This document shows positions 17,754 through 27,076 of a DNA stretch of 64,000 bases, in pieces (within the stretch, counting starts at the first letter, position 1; the number at the start of each line of letters is the position of its first letter). The notes under the pieces are model-generated. The model was not told where the DNA came from. It searched no databases and saw only the letters and a list, made by a program, of their open reading frames with translations. The translations under genes were made by a program, and so were the position numbers. Location of the stretch: positions 6,716,284 through 6,780,283 of the forward strand of contig NZ_CP030118.1 in assembly GCF_006968745.1 (NCBI RefSeq). The letters are read 5' to 3'. This DNA comes from Brasilonema sennae CENA114. GTDB lineage: Bacteria; Cyanobacteriota; Cyanobacteriia; Cyanobacteriales; Nostocaceae.

Positions 17754-18094
17754 GGGGCTGTAGCTCAGCAGGATAGAGCGAGCGCCTCCTGAACTATCGG
17801 GCACTATAGAGGAAACTCTATGAGTGAATGTAGTTAAATTCGGTGAACCCTAAAAAGAAACGAAAAAGTAAAATTGGTTGTCTTTCGACCACAATGCTGA
17901 CACTTCATGGGAATACCGAGCCAAGCCTGAGCTAAAACTTGTGATTTTTGATAAAGTTCGGCTCAGGAAGGTGTAGAGACTAGAAAGCTACCACCTAAGG
18001 GCTTAAAGCCTACGGTGAAGGTATAGTCCAGAGAGTGGGGAAACTCACACAAATCTGAAGCGCTAGGTCGCCGGTTCGAATCTGGCCAGTCCCG
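17754..18094 (+). tRNA. tRNA-Arg (anticodon CCU) interrupted by a group I intron
   Basis: The exons 17754-17790 and 18058-18094 join to a full cloverleaf. Acceptor GGGGCTG pairs with CAGTCCC (one G-U) and the discriminator is G. D arm is GCTC...GAGC, anticodon stem AGCGC/GCGCT, loop C-T-CCT-A-A, and T arm GCCGG TTCGAAT CTGGC. The anticodon CCU reads AGG codons. The 3' CCA is not encoded. The break falls right after anticodon base 36, a typical tRNA group I intron site. Confidence 0.92.
17791..18057 (+). ncRNA. group I self-splicing intron in tRNA-Arg(CCU)
   Basis: 267 bases between anticodon position 36 and base 37. The 5' splice site follows a U (CTCCT|G) and the last intron base is G (18057), as group I introns require. 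Core elements resemble those of cyanobacterial tRNA-Leu introns: gaataccgagccaagcctga (17911-17930, P/Q-like), a strong stem cctgagc / gctcagg, gaaggtgtagagacta (R-like, near 17967-17982), and ggtatagtccagag (S-like, near 18020-18033), where gact/agtc can form P7. There is no reading frame for a homing endonuclease. Confidence 0.88.
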
Positions 18095-18441
18095 TCCTCT
18101 AATACATTTGATAAACTACTTGGGAAATCTTTGGATTTGCTTAGATGGAGGTTATAATCATCCATTGAATCTAGAGATGTCTCTTATTTTTAGGCACAGA
18201 TAACACCACATCTGGGTCTATAACTTCAATGAAAGACTGATAATTGCGAGTCGTGGTTTGTCAAAAAATATCCTGATATGGACTATACAAAAGGAAGATA
18301 TTTACACTACATTTGGTGTACAAAACTTGTGGAACAGAAATATGATTGAAACACAAATTTGAGTTGATTTTTTGGCGCTTTGATAATCTACGTTATGATT
18401 CTTGCAATAAATTCTGTTTCAGCAACCGAGGTGCTAAGTCC
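18095..18441. other. intergenic region, no gene seen
   Basis: AT-rich spacer between the tRNA and the YdcF-like gene. Nothing recognisable apart from an in-frame TTG (18346) upstream of the chosen start of the next gene. Confidence 0.4.
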
Positions 18442-19035
18442 TTGAACAAGCAACAATCTAAAGGTATTTCTTCTCGGTTTATGCTCCTAGCACTACCACT
18501 GATGATGTTGTGGGGTTACAAGGAAGTTCAAAGCCAATTTATGCAGCCTCAAGCAATTTTAGTCTTAGGTGGTTCCACATCTAAATTAGAGAGAGAAAAG
18601 TTTACAGCAAATTTTGCACAAAAACACCCCACTTTAAGTATTTGGATTTCTGGGGGTAGTCCTCCAAAGGTAACTAAACAAGTGTTTGCTAAAGCTGGAG
18701 TTGATACAAGGCGGTTGCGTCTAGACTACAGAGCAAACAACACTGTAGAAAACTTTACAACATTGGTGGATGATTTGAAAAAAACAGGCATAAAAAGTGT
18801 TTATTTAGTTACTTCTGACTACCATATGCACCGTGCTAAAATCGTTGGTGAAATTGTTTTGGGTAGTCGAGGAATTGATTTAAAACCTGTCACAGTCCCT
18901 TCAGAGACTTCTGCCGAACCAATTGGAAAATCTATCCGTGATGGAATTCGAGCTATAGTTTGGGTAACAACTGGTTACACAGCTACTGATGAAATTCAAA
19001 ATAAGCAGTCATCAAATCAGTTATTAAAACAATAG
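18442..19035 (+). CDS. YdcF/SanA/ElyC-like DUF218 protein
   Basis: Probable envelope protein of the DUF218 family. Seen: a hydrophobic N-terminal segment (FMLLALPLMMLWGYK), then the Rossmann-like domain with AILVLGGST, IWISGGS, the DYRANNTVENF block with the conserved acidic/Asn-Thr residues, and VTSDYHMHRAKIV. Members influence peptidoglycan or undecaprenyl-carrier metabolism in some bacteria; the reaction is unknown. The start at TTG 18442 has GAGG about ten bases upstream and gives 197 residues; an in-frame TTG at 18346 would add 32 residues with no family likeness. Stands alone. Confidence 0.82.
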   Translation: MNKQQSKGISSRFMLLALPLMMLWGYKEVQSQFMQPQAILVLGGSTSKLEREKFTANFAQKHPTLSIWISGGSPPKVTKQVFAKAGVDTRRLRLDYRANNTVENFTTLVDDLKKTGIKSVYLVTSDYHMHRAKIVGEIVLGSRGIDLKPVTVPSETSAEPIGKSIRDGIRAIVWVTTGYTATDEIQNKQSSNQLLKQ

Positions 19036-19110
19036 TTAAAAAACATTTATAAGTTAAAAAATATTTCGACTTGACGAAACTGAAGAACTTTAGCGATCGC
19101 TTTATCTTTT

Positions 19111-19413
19111 TTAGGCAGCAGCTTTTTCTTGTATAAGCACGTAAGGTTGGACAATCAAAGTCTTAAACTGCTTTGCACCCTGAGTGTTCCATTCTCCTAT
19201 TTGTGTAACCGAGGGTTTGGTAATCAATGCCTCATCTACCCAAGTTTCGACTTGCGATACATTATCGCCAGCGATCGCCACTCCCACATCTAGTATATCT
19301 AGCCCTACCGCCACGAGAATTAGAGCATCCCGTTGCGCATGAGGAATCAGCCATTCCCACTCCGCCTCATCCAAATTTTCTGTTAATTCTGCTCTTAAAT
19401 CTGTATCAGCCAT
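19111..19413 (-). CDS. DUF2288 family protein
   Basis: A small 100-residue acidic protein. LRAELTENLDEAEWEWLIPH, LILVAVGLDILDVGVAIAGD, WVDEALITKPS and QPYVLIQEK match the pattern I know for DUF2288. Function unknown. Cytosolic, no membrane segment. Convergent with the YdcF-like gene. Confidence 0.75.
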   Translation of the reverse strand: MADTDLRAELTENLDEAEWEWLIPHAQRDALILVAVGLDILDVGVAIAGDNVSQVETWVDEALITKPSVTQIGEWNTQGAKQFKTLIVQPYVLIQEKAAA

Positions 19414-19552
19414 TCGTCAGGAATTATAAGTTCTCATCTACTATAATAAATAATTCCAATGTAAATAACACATCTTTTTTTTCGCTCTGTTTCAATTTTG
19501 TTTTAAACAACTATAACTTTCAATAAAAAATACATTCTTTAGGATTTATTAC

Positions 19553-19761
19553 AAGTAGGTCAACATTGAAAACGTAAGATAAAGTTTTGGCGATTACTGA
19601 GTCCCAAGGGGACACGCTGCGCTAACGCTTCAATCCGTTACGTATGCCCTATGGCTAACGCCACGGCTACGCCGAACGGGCAAGCCTTACGTCTAAAGCC
19701 CTGTGGGCGTGCGCTTGCGCATACGTAATGGCATTTTACGTTTAATTAAGTTGACCTACTT
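19553..19761. mobile_element. MITE-like element, copy 1
   Basis: Terminal inverted repeats of about 26 bases: aagtaggtcaac...aaaacgtaa at the left and ttacgtttaattaagttgacctactt at the right. The interior is rich in cgctaacgc/gcgttagc-like palindromes (19610-19735) and has no coding frame. A shorter relative with the same ends lies at 63814-63922. Confidence 0.7.
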
Positions 19762-19770
19762 AACAATATT

Positions 19771-20817
19771 TTATAAGGATTCAACTTCCGCTTTCATCTC
19801 ATCAATTTCAAATAAAGAAACTAAAACTCCAGCAATCGGAATAGAAATAAAAAGTCCCAACAATCCTGCAACTTTCGCCCCAACAAGTAAAGCAAAAAAG
19901 ACAACAACAGGATTAAGATTGAGAGCACCTTGCATAATTCTAGGCGTAATTAAATTGTCTTGTATTTGTTGAAGTATGATGCAAGCTACTAAGACTTTGA
20001 GTGCCATCCAAACACTTTGTGATAAAACAATCAAAGTAATGATACTCACTCCTAATGTAGCTCCTATGCCAGGAATGATGTCCAATATTCCAATTATCAC
20101 TGATAATATTAATGCAAAAGGTACTTTTAGTATTAAGAAAACAAGAAAAGTCGAAGATGTCAAAAATAAAGTTAATATCAACTGACCTCTAAAAAATCCC
20201 AAAAAGTTACGTCTGATTATATTTGTAAATTTATCTCGTCGTTTTTGGGGTACTGTTTTAATAATAAAAGACCAAAGCTTTTCGCCATCTAGTAACATAA
20301 AAAAAGCGATAACAGCAATAAAGACAAAAGTCACAAAGTTAGTAATCATGCTTTGGAAAATATTTAAACTGTTAACAAGCAGAGATATAGCTTGATTTCG
20401 CAATTGTTCTTCAATGACACTCAAGTCTATTGGCAAGTTACGATTACGAAGAAAAGCTTCTATTCGTTCTACTAACGGTATTAAAGAGTTTAAAAATGCA
20501 GAGACTGTATCAATTAATTGTTGTCCTTGAGATAAAATTGTTAAGCCTACAGTAATTGTCAAACCACCAATTAGGATAATACTCAATAAGAAAATGACAA
20601 CAACTGCTATACTGTGAGGTAAAAAGCGTCGCAGCCATTGCACAGGATAACTTAGTAAAAAAGCTAAGATTGCAGCAAATGTAAAAATAACAATGACTGA
20701 TTGAAAATAATCTAGAAGCAGTGTTATTGCCCATCCAGAAGCAACTAAAAGCAAAAAACGGACTAACGCCAGATTATTCAGGCGATACCAAAAATTGTTG
20801 GCATCAGAACTGCTCAT
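19771..20817 (-). CDS. AI-2E family (PerM-like) membrane transporter
   Basis: A 348-residue polytopic inner-membrane protein of the PerM/AI-2E exporter family. It shows paired N-terminal helices (FLLLVASGWAITLLLDYF, VIVIFTFAAILAFLLSYPV), a central hydrophilic region (LPIDLSVIEEQLRNQ), and the conserved C-terminal part with VPFALILSVIIGILDIIPG, IGATLG and DNLITPRIMQGALNLNPVVV. Substrate not predictable; family members include AI-2 exporters and Na+/H+ antiporters. Monocistronic; a MITE-like element lies against its 3' end. Confidence 0.9.
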   Translation of the reverse strand: MSSSDANNFWYRLNNLALVRFLLLVASGWAITLLLDYFQSVIVIFTFAAILAFLLSYPVQWLRRFLPHSIAVVVIFLLSIILIGGLTITVGLTILSQGQQLIDTVSAFLNSLIPLVERIEAFLRNRNLPIDLSVIEEQLRNQAISLLVNSLNIFQSMITNFVTFVFIAVIAFFMLLDGEKLWSFIIKTVPQKRRDKFTNIIRRNFLGFFRGQLILTLFLTSSTFLVFLILKVPFALILSVIIGILDIIPGIGATLGVSIITLIVLSQSVWMALKVLVACIILQQIQDNLITPRIMQGALNLNPVVVFFALLVGAKVAGLLGLFISIPIAGVLVSLFEIDEMKAEVESL

Positions 20818-21087
20818 ATATTATTTCGGAAGAGCTTGATGAGGGTGAATAAAGTTCAGCAGCGTGGAACTAATATCAAGTCGAACTCAAGATTTTTAAA
20901 TTAAGGTTTTTTACTCTCTTTCCCTAAAGATAGATGCAAAAAATCCACTAATTTTCAGATTATTATTGATAATTTGTAACGTCAATTAACTATCCAAAAT
21001 CTCAAATTAAAATTGTATGGTTTTAAATTGACATAAATTCAGTGGCTTTTGCCACCTCCTTTAAGCATATTTTCAGACTCTTCCAAA

Positions 21088-21726
21088 TTATCGTCCCAAC
21101 TCGTGGAGCGTGTTAATTGCTGCTGCACACTTTTGCGTTAACGCTTCCAATTCCTCTTTATCATTAGAACTGGGAGCATTTATCAGTTCGCCAATTCGCA
21201 CTGTGACTGGAACTGAAACAGGAGTTTTTGAACCTTTTTGCTCAATTGCCTGAGTTCCCCACAAAGATACGGGCAAAAGTGGGACTTTGGCTTTAGCAGC
21301 AATCAGGGCTGCACCTCTTTTGGGATCTGTAATGCGTCCGTCTGGAGTACGTGTTCCTTGTAGAAAAAGACCTACAGCCCACCCGTCATCAAGATACTTC
21401 ATAGCTGCACGGATAGCAGTGCGATCGGCACTACCTCGACTCACAGGATAAGCACCGTACAACTCAATTGCTTTACCGAGAATTGGGATTTTAAAGAGTT
21501 CTTCCTTTGCCATAAACGCAACTGGACGGCGTACGCAATTAGAAACAATGGGTGGATCGTAGTTACTTGCATGATTGCTAACTACTAGTAGTGGTCCTGT
21601 TTTAGGGACATTTTCAGCACCATAGATTCGTCCCTTGAAATAAACCTGAAGCATGGGACTGACCACTGACCACTTAAATGCGTGGTAAAGTAACAAACTT
21701 ACATATGGTTCACGGTTTCGAGACAT
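21088..21726 (-). CDS. plsC: 1-acyl-sn-glycerol-3-phosphate acyltransferase
   Basis: Transfers an acyl chain to lysophosphatidic acid to give phosphatidic acid at the membrane. Motifs: NHASNYDPP (HX4D), the KEELFKIPILGKAIELYGAY block, FLQGTRTPDG in the place of the FPEGTRS motif, and VPLLPVSLWG. The start at 21726 (MSRNREPYVSLLLYHAFKW) matches cyanobacterial PlsC N-termini; an ATG at 21771 would add 15 residues from repeat-derived DNA. Last gene of the minus-strand plsX-fabH-fabD-plsC series, an arrangement that places phospholipid synthesis beside fatty-acid initiation. Confidence 0.9.
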   Translation of the reverse strand: MSRNREPYVSLLLYHAFKWSVVSPMLQVYFKGRIYGAENVPKTGPLLVVSNHASNYDPPIVSNCVRRPVAFMAKEELFKIPILGKAIELYGAYPVSRGSADRTAIRAAMKYLDDGWAVGLFLQGTRTPDGRITDPKRGAALIAAKAKVPLLPVSLWGTQAIEQKGSKTPVSVPVTVRIGELINAPSSNDKEELEALTQKCAAAINTLHELGR

Positions 21727-21775
21727 AGTCGAAAGGGAGAGGATAAACAATTCAAAATTCAAAATCACCAAAGAT

Positions 21776-21927
21776 TTGAGTCTCCTCCGGAGACGCTGCG
21801 CGAACGGAGGAAACCTCCGCTCAAACTTCTCTCAAAATTCAAAATTTCAAATTATGGAAATCACTAATCTGAATGTGGGACAAGTGAGTAGTGAGTCGTT
21901 AGTGACACAATTAACGACTCACTACTC
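21776..21927. repeat. palindromic repeats between fabD and plsC
   Basis: Contains a GC-rich palindromic piece (tctcctccggagacgctgcg, 21781-21800) and a perfect 16-base stem gagtagtgagtcgtta / taacgactcactactc at 21886-21901 and 21912-21927. There is no U-run, so it looks more like a dispersed repeat or processing hairpin than a terminator. Confidence 0.6.
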
Positions 21928-21935
21928 ATAACTCA

Positions 21936-22814
21936 CTAAAGAGCTAAATGACCTAGGTTGCTGACGTTTTCTAAGATTAAGTCAGAGCAAGTGCGTTTAA
22001 TTAAACCAGTTAGCACATTACCAGGACCAATTTCTACCACTCGCTCAATGCCATTTTCTGGTAGTGCTAATGAAATTTCTCGCCATCGCACTCCTCCAGT
22101 CATTTGTTGTATTAAACGTTTTTTCAAAACACTTGCATCAACAGTAGGAACTGGTTCTACGTTTGATAAAACTGGTACAAAAGCTTGATTAAATTCGACT
22201 GATTCTAAAATATCTTGAAATTCAGCGGCTGCTGGTGCCATTAAAGGCGAATGAAATGCCCCAGAAACATTCAAAGGCTTAGCACGCTTTGCCTTAACTT
22301 GAGACATTACCGCTTCTACTCCTGCGGGTGTGCCTGATATGACCACTTGACCAGGACTATTATCATTTGCTATCACTACCTCAGGAGTAGAAGCAATGAC
22401 TTTGTCCAACTGTTCACGATCAAAGTTCATTAAAGCTGCCATCATCCCACCTGCAGTGGTCTCCATAAGTTCGGCACGACGCTTTACTAAACGCAACCCA
22501 TCAGACCACTCGAATACTCCAGCCACGTAAAGGGCCACGTATTCTCCTAAGCTGTGACCTGCAACTAAATTCGGTTTTTCTTTCTGACGCATAATATCAG
22601 CGAGAATACTTTCTACAACGTATAAACAAGGCTGTGTGTAGAGAGTGTACGCCAACTTTTCGGGATTGTTCTGACAGATTTCGATGACAGACCAGCCCAA
22701 TATGTTCTCAGCTTGAGCAAATTTTTCTTGTGCGGATGGCACATCTAATAAGTCTATTCCCATTCCCTGGGACTGTGAACCTTGTCCAGGAAAAACCCAT
22801 GCAGTTTTAGTCAT
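21936..22814 (-). CDS. fabD: malonyl-CoA:ACP transacylase
   Basis: Loads malonyl groups onto acyl carrier protein for fatty acid synthesis. Seen: the N-terminal FPGQGSQSQGMG oxyanion motif, the nucleophile serine in GHSLGEYVAL, SGAFHSPLM with the catalytic His, and the C-terminal EIGPGNVLTGLI. Its 292 residues are the usual length. Encoded between fabH and plsC on the minus strand. A block of heptamer repeats lies in the gap to fabH. Confidence 0.96.
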   Translation of the reverse strand: MTKTAWVFPGQGSQSQGMGIDLLDVPSAQEKFAQAENILGWSVIEICQNNPEKLAYTLYTQPCLYVVESILADIMRQKEKPNLVAGHSLGEYVALYVAGVFEWSDGLRLVKRRAELMETTAGGMMAALMNFDREQLDKVIASTPEVVIANDNSPGQVVISGTPAGVEAVMSQVKAKRAKPLNVSGAFHSPLMAPAAAEFQDILESVEFNQAFVPVLSNVEPVPTVDASVLKKRLIQQMTGGVRWREISLALPENGIERVVEIGPGNVLTGLIKRTCSDLILENVSNLGHLAL

Positions 22815-22900
22815 TAGTCATTAGTCATTAGTCATTACTCATTGGTCATTGGTCATTGGTCATTGGTTATTAACAAATAACAAATAACCAATGACAAAGG
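22812..22900. repeat. short tandem repeats (STRR type) between fabH and fabD
   Basis: Heptamers tagtcat and tggtcat in tandem, followed by aacaaataacaaataaccaa. Such short tandemly repeated sequences are characteristic of heterocystous cyanobacteria. Confidence 0.8.
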
Positions 22901-22908
22901 ATAAAAAA

Positions 22909-23901
22909 CTATCTTCCCCATTGGAAGATGGCTGCACCCCAGGTGAGTCCAGCACCAAAGCCAGAAGTGACAATAATATCACCCGTCTTGATTTTGCCTT
23001 GCCGCACTGCTTCATCTAAAGCAAGGGGGATAGAGGCGGCAGAAGTGTTGCCATAATTGGCGAGATTACTAATAACTTTGTGTTCTGGAATATTTAGGCG
23101 TTGAGCAACAGCGTCGAGAATGCGCTGATTTGCTTGGTGCAATAATAGCCAATCTATTTGGTCAACACTAAGGTTGGCACGAAACAAAGCTTTGTCAATA
23201 ACTTCTGGCACTTTTTGTACGGCAAAGCGGTATACTTCTTTGCCATTCATGGTGATGGGTTGGAAGTTGCCTTTTCCAACATTGACTTGTTGAGTCAATT
23301 GTGTTGGCTCTGCTGCATAAGCAAGATTAAGGCAGTTATTCTGAGTTCCGTCGCTTCTGAGTTCAAATCCCAGCAAGTAATCTTTCTGGTTTGCCTGTAT
23401 AACGACAGCGCCAGCACCATCACCGAACAATACACAAGTTCCCCGGTCCTGCCAATCTACCCAACGAGAGAGAAAATCCGCTCCAACAAGCAGTACGTTT
23501 TGATAAACTCCAGTCCTGATGTATTGGGCAGCAGTCACTAGCCCAAACACAAAACCAGAGCAAGCTGCGGTGATATCAAAAGCTACCGCTTTGGTAGCTC
23601 CCAATTGACCTTGAATGTGACAAGCACTGCCAAACAAGTCATCAGGACTAGAGGTTGCTAGCACAATTAAATCCAAGTCTTGTGGCGAAATTCCAGCCAT
23701 TGCGATCGCCTGCTCACTAGCAGCAGTCGCAAGTTCAGTTATCGTTTCACTTGCTTTTGCCAATCGCCGTTGACGAATTCCTGTTCTTGTGGTGATCCAT
23801 TCGTCTGATGTTTCAACCACTTCTGTTAGTGCGTGGTTATCCAGGAAAGTTGCTGGTACTGCTGATCCACTTCCCGTGATTGCTATTCCTAAGTTTTGCA
23901 C
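22909..23901 (-). CDS. fabH: 3-oxoacyl-ACP synthase III
   Basis: Condenses acetyl-CoA with malonyl-ACP to start fatty acid chains. The catalytic triad is complete: Cys in TAACSGFVFGL, His in LLHQANQRILDAV and Asn in NLANYGNTSAASIP. TSDEWITTRTGIRQRR near the N-terminus and the C-terminal GFGAGLTWGAAIFQWGR are also typical. 330 residues, normal length. It lies downstream of plsX and upstream of fabD on the same strand. Confidence 0.97.
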   Translation of the reverse strand: MQNLGIAITGSGSAVPATFLDNHALTEVVETSDEWITTRTGIRQRRLAKASETITELATAASEQAIAMAGISPQDLDLIVLATSSPDDLFGSACHIQGQLGATKAVAFDITAACSGFVFGLVTAAQYIRTGVYQNVLLVGADFLSRWVDWQDRGTCVLFGDGAGAVVIQANQKDYLLGFELRSDGTQNNCLNLAYAAEPTQLTQQVNVGKGNFQPITMNGKEVYRFAVQKVPEVIDKALFRANLSVDQIDWLLLHQANQRILDAVAQRLNIPEHKVISNLANYGNTSAASIPLALDEAVRQGKIKTGDIIVTSGFGAGLTWGAAIFQWGR

Positions 23902-24024
23902 TCTGGCATCTCCAAAGCTATCAGCTTTTAGTGATTAGTGATTAGTCATTTGTCTTTAGTCAACAGTCTTGAGTCGTTAGTAAAGGACTTTTGAGTTTGA
24001 CTTTGACTGAAAACAAGGGAAGTG

Positions 24025-25050
24025 TTAACCACTTTCTTGCTGAATGCTTTGATATTGAGACTGAATTCTGTGCAATACTCGGTTATCTACAGCTTCTTTT
24101 GCCATGCGAATTGCATTAAAAATCGAAGGTGCTTGGGAGCTACCGTGACTGATAATGCAAATTCCATCAACGCCTAAAAGCAAAGCACCTCCATGTTCTG
24201 CATGATCCATTCGCTGCTTTATTCGCTTGAGGTTAGGTTTTAAAATTGCTGTCCCAATTTGACCGTGTAATCCTTGGGGTAATTCTTCTCGGATAATCTG
24301 GAGCATGACTTCCCCAACTGCTTCGGCAAATTTTAACAACACATTGCCCACAAATCCATCACACACAATCACATCAAAGTGACCGGAAAGAACATCACGT
24401 CCTTCCGCATTGCCAATAAATGAGATTTGGGGATTTTCACGCAGGAGTTGGTTCGCACGAACAGCGGCGTCATTGCCTTTGGTGTCTTCTTCGCCGATAT
24501 TCAACAAACCGACTTTGGGTTCTGGAATACCTAAGACATACTGACTGTAAATCGACCCCATAACAGCAAACTGCTCTAAAAACTTGGGACGGCAGTCTAC
24601 ATTTGCGCCGACATCAAGTATGAGCACTGGTTTTCCTGCTACCATAGTTGGAAACATTGCACCAATTGCTGGACGGTCAATTCCTCGCAGTCGTCCCAAG
24701 CGGAGCAAAGCTGCTGCCATTGCTGCCCCAGAGTGACCGGCAGAAACCACAGCATCAGCCTGCTGATTTTTTACCAAATCCATAGCTACGTTAATCGAAG
24801 CCTTAGGTTTGCGTCTAATACCGCTTAAAGGCTCCTCATCCATTGTGATCATTTCCTCAGCAGGAACGATCTCTACCTGCCGCAGATTAGTTTTTGGCGG
24901 CAGTTTGCTTTCTATTTCTTGGGGATCGCCTACTAATAAGACTTCTACGCCCAATTCTTCTCGTGCTCGCAGTGCGCCAGCAACGATTTCATCAGGTGCG
25001 TAATCCCCTCCCATTGCGTCAATTGCGATCCGTGCGCCAGTCGATCCCAT
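24025..25050 (-). CDS. plsX: phosphate acyltransferase PlsX
   Basis: Makes acyl-phosphate from acyl-ACP for the first acylation of glycerol-3-phosphate. IAIDAMGGDYAPDEIVAGAL at the N-terminus, AGHSGAAMAAALLRLGR, ILDVGANVDCRP and GLLNIGEEDTKGND are all family signatures. 341 residues. First gene of the plsX-fabH-fabD-plsC series; transcription would start from the long spacer 25051-25621 shared with the divergent carboxypeptidase gene. Confidence 0.97.
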   Translation of the reverse strand: MGSTGARIAIDAMGGDYAPDEIVAGALRAREELGVEVLLVGDPQEIESKLPPKTNLRQVEIVPAEEMITMDEEPLSGIRRKPKASINVAMDLVKNQQADAVVSAGHSGAAMAAALLRLGRLRGIDRPAIGAMFPTMVAGKPVLILDVGANVDCRPKFLEQFAVMGSIYSQYVLGIPEPKVGLLNIGEEDTKGNDAAVRANQLLRENPQISFIGNAEGRDVLSGHFDVIVCDGFVGNVLLKFAEAVGEVMLQIIREELPQGLHGQIGTAILKPNLKRIKQRMDHAEHGGALLLGVDGICIISHGSSQAPSIFNAIRMAKEAVDNRVLHRIQSQYQSIQQESG

Positions 25051-25621
25051 TGCTCAGAGCTTCTAGAAACCTTACAAATTTTACCAGATGCCAAAGAGTG
25101 AAAGTAGTAGATATTCTGATCAAGGCAAAACTGATGAAGTATAAGTTATAAAACTTTCAAGCTTCATACTTGAGCCTTGATCCTTTCTCAAGAGGTGCTA
25201 ACAAGCTCAACATAACATGAATTACCTCTGTAACTGAGAAGCAAAACCACACTATTGAGGATAAAGTTTAATCTGTTAGTTAATCCTTTTCACAAAAGCT
25301 GGCTTTTTGGCAACACAAAAAGCACCAAAGCTACCTAAAATCAGAAAATTAGCCTGATTTAGGGGTAAACCTCAGAAATATGTGGGATAGACAAAAAAGA
25401 GTACCCTGTATGAACAACTAGATTCACCAAAAGCGCAAATGAAAACTTTCTATTTTCAAATGTTTTGGACTCAAGGTTATACTTTCTAGCAAAGCTTGTT
25501 TGCATGCCCTACTTCCGCGTGGCAAAAACTGCGGTTATCATGACTCAATGCCGGGTCTCGTGGGAACACTTACGTAATCATACACTAAACAAAATAGCAT
25601 ATTCTACAGAGGCAATGAAGC
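25051..25621. other. divergent promoter region, no gene seen
   Basis: A 571-base spacer between plsX (minus) and the D,D-carboxypeptidase gene (plus). It should hold promoters for both. I see no hairpin, repeat or coding frame that I can defend. Confidence 0.45.
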
Positions 25622-26944
25622 ATGCTGGAATTGTTCGGTTCAGGTTTAATTTCTGTTTGGCTGGAAATGGCTGGAGTCAATGTCAAGCCCATAAATGCTT
25701 TGGATATCTTAACTTGGCAAGGTAGCCCCGGCTTAGTTGTTGCCGCCGATCCAAATCCAGTTGGGGCTGCTACGGTGCTGGAATATCTCAAAGGATTACA
25801 AACATCGAAATTAATAGCAGCAAATCAAATCGAAAGTCAGGGAATTTGGATACAGTCTGGACCGATGCTTATGGCTAATCACCAAGGCACGACTCCTCTT
25901 CCAGCTGCTTCCTTAACCAAAGTTGCTACCTCACTCGTTGCTTTCAAAAATTTTGGTCCAGATCACCAATTTCAAACTTTGGTTAGTACTACAGGATCTT
26001 TGCAGAATGGTGTATTACAGGGCAACTTGGTGATTACAGGTAGTGGCGATCCGATGTTTGTTTGGGAGGAAGCCATAGCGCTTGGTAATAGTCTCAACCA
26101 GATGGGCATTAAACGTGTTACAGGAAATTTGGTGATTACCGGGAATTTTGCGATGAATTTCCAGCGTAATCCAGTGCTAGCAGGTCAGATGCTTAAGCAA
26201 GCTTTGAATTATGCTACTTGGCCCCGTGGGGCTACTTTTCTACACTCGCTGATGCCAAAAGGAACTCCTAAGCCTCAAATTGTGATTGCTGGAGGTGTGA
26301 AAGTAGAACCAATCGCAAATCCTCAACCGACTTTGCTCTTGCGTCACCACTCACTACCTTTAAAGCAAATCATTAGGGAAATGAACGTTTTCAGCAATAA
26401 TGAAATAGCTCAAATGCTGGCAGATGCTGTGGGGGGAGCGGAGGTTGTGCAATCAACAGCTGCTACTCTGGCAAGGGTACCGCAGTCAGAAATTCAGTTA
26501 ATTAACGGTTCAGGGTTAGGACCTGAAAATCGCATTTCTCCCAGAGCAGTTTGTGCTATGTTTATGGCAATTCAACAGCAAGCATTCGCTTATCAGTTGA
26601 CTTTGGCTGACTTATTTCCAGTCTCCGGATTTGACCATCGGGGAACGATGCACTCTAGACATTTACCTGCTGCGACGCTCATGAAAACTGGCACTCTACG
26701 GGATGTTAGTGCTTTAGCCGGAGTAGTGCCTACGCGCGATCGCGGTTTGGTATGGTTTGCCATTCTTAACCGTGGTACGAATGTCTCAGGTTTCCGCACT
26801 GGACAAGACCAATTGTTACAACGTTTGGTACAGCAATTACAAGTTGCTCCAGCTGTTCCTGCTACTGTCACTCCTCACATAGCTACCAATGCAATACCTC
26901 AATTAGGTGCAGCTAGTCGTAATGAAATGTTATACGGAGGCTAA
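25622..26944 (+). CDS. D-alanyl-D-alanine carboxypeptidase (PBP4/DacB, S13-like)
   Basis: Penicillin-binding protein acting on peptidoglycan peptides in the periplasm. Active-site motifs are present in order: SLTK (SxxK, in PAASLTKVATSLVAF), SNN (MNVFSNNEIAQML) and KTG (LMKTGTLRDVSALAG). The large domain inserted between SxxK and SNN in PBP4 is visible as GNLVITGSGDPMF and GNLVITGNFAMNF. N-terminal export signal: the first residues MLELFGSGLISVWLEMAG are hydrophobic but not a classical signal peptide. 440 residues, within the family range. Monocistronic. Confidence 0.88.
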   Translation: MLELFGSGLISVWLEMAGVNVKPINALDILTWQGSPGLVVAADPNPVGAATVLEYLKGLQTSKLIAANQIESQGIWIQSGPMLMANHQGTTPLPAASLTKVATSLVAFKNFGPDHQFQTLVSTTGSLQNGVLQGNLVITGSGDPMFVWEEAIALGNSLNQMGIKRVTGNLVITGNFAMNFQRNPVLAGQMLKQALNYATWPRGATFLHSLMPKGTPKPQIVIAGGVKVEPIANPQPTLLLRHHSLPLKQIIREMNVFSNNEIAQMLADAVGGAEVVQSTAATLARVPQSEIQLINGSGLGPENRISPRAVCAMFMAIQQQAFAYQLTLADLFPVSGFDHRGTMHSRHLPAATLMKTGTLRDVSALAGVVPTRDRGLVWFAILNRGTNVSGFRTGQDQLLQRLVQQLQVAPAVPATVTPHIATNAIPQLGAASRNEMLYGG

Positions 26945-26985
26945 TAAGAAATTCAAAATTCAAAATTCAAAATTCAAAAATAAGA
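26945..26985. repeat. aaattcaaaattc tandem repeat
   Basis: Four copies of attcaaa-type units directly after the carboxypeptidase stop; the same word occurs at 21750-21850. Low-complexity intergenic repeat. Confidence 0.7.
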
Positions 26986-27076
26986 AATGAGCCTCCTGGT
27001 AAATATCCTGCTTATTAACTATATGTGTCCCTTTGGAACTTACAAAGCACGTTCTTAGAATGCGATTAGAGCGATA

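Noticed and set aside
25465..25725. Plus-strand frame overlapping the start of the carboxypeptidase gene
   Set aside because: Different frame from the gene supported by SxxK, SNN and KTG motifs.
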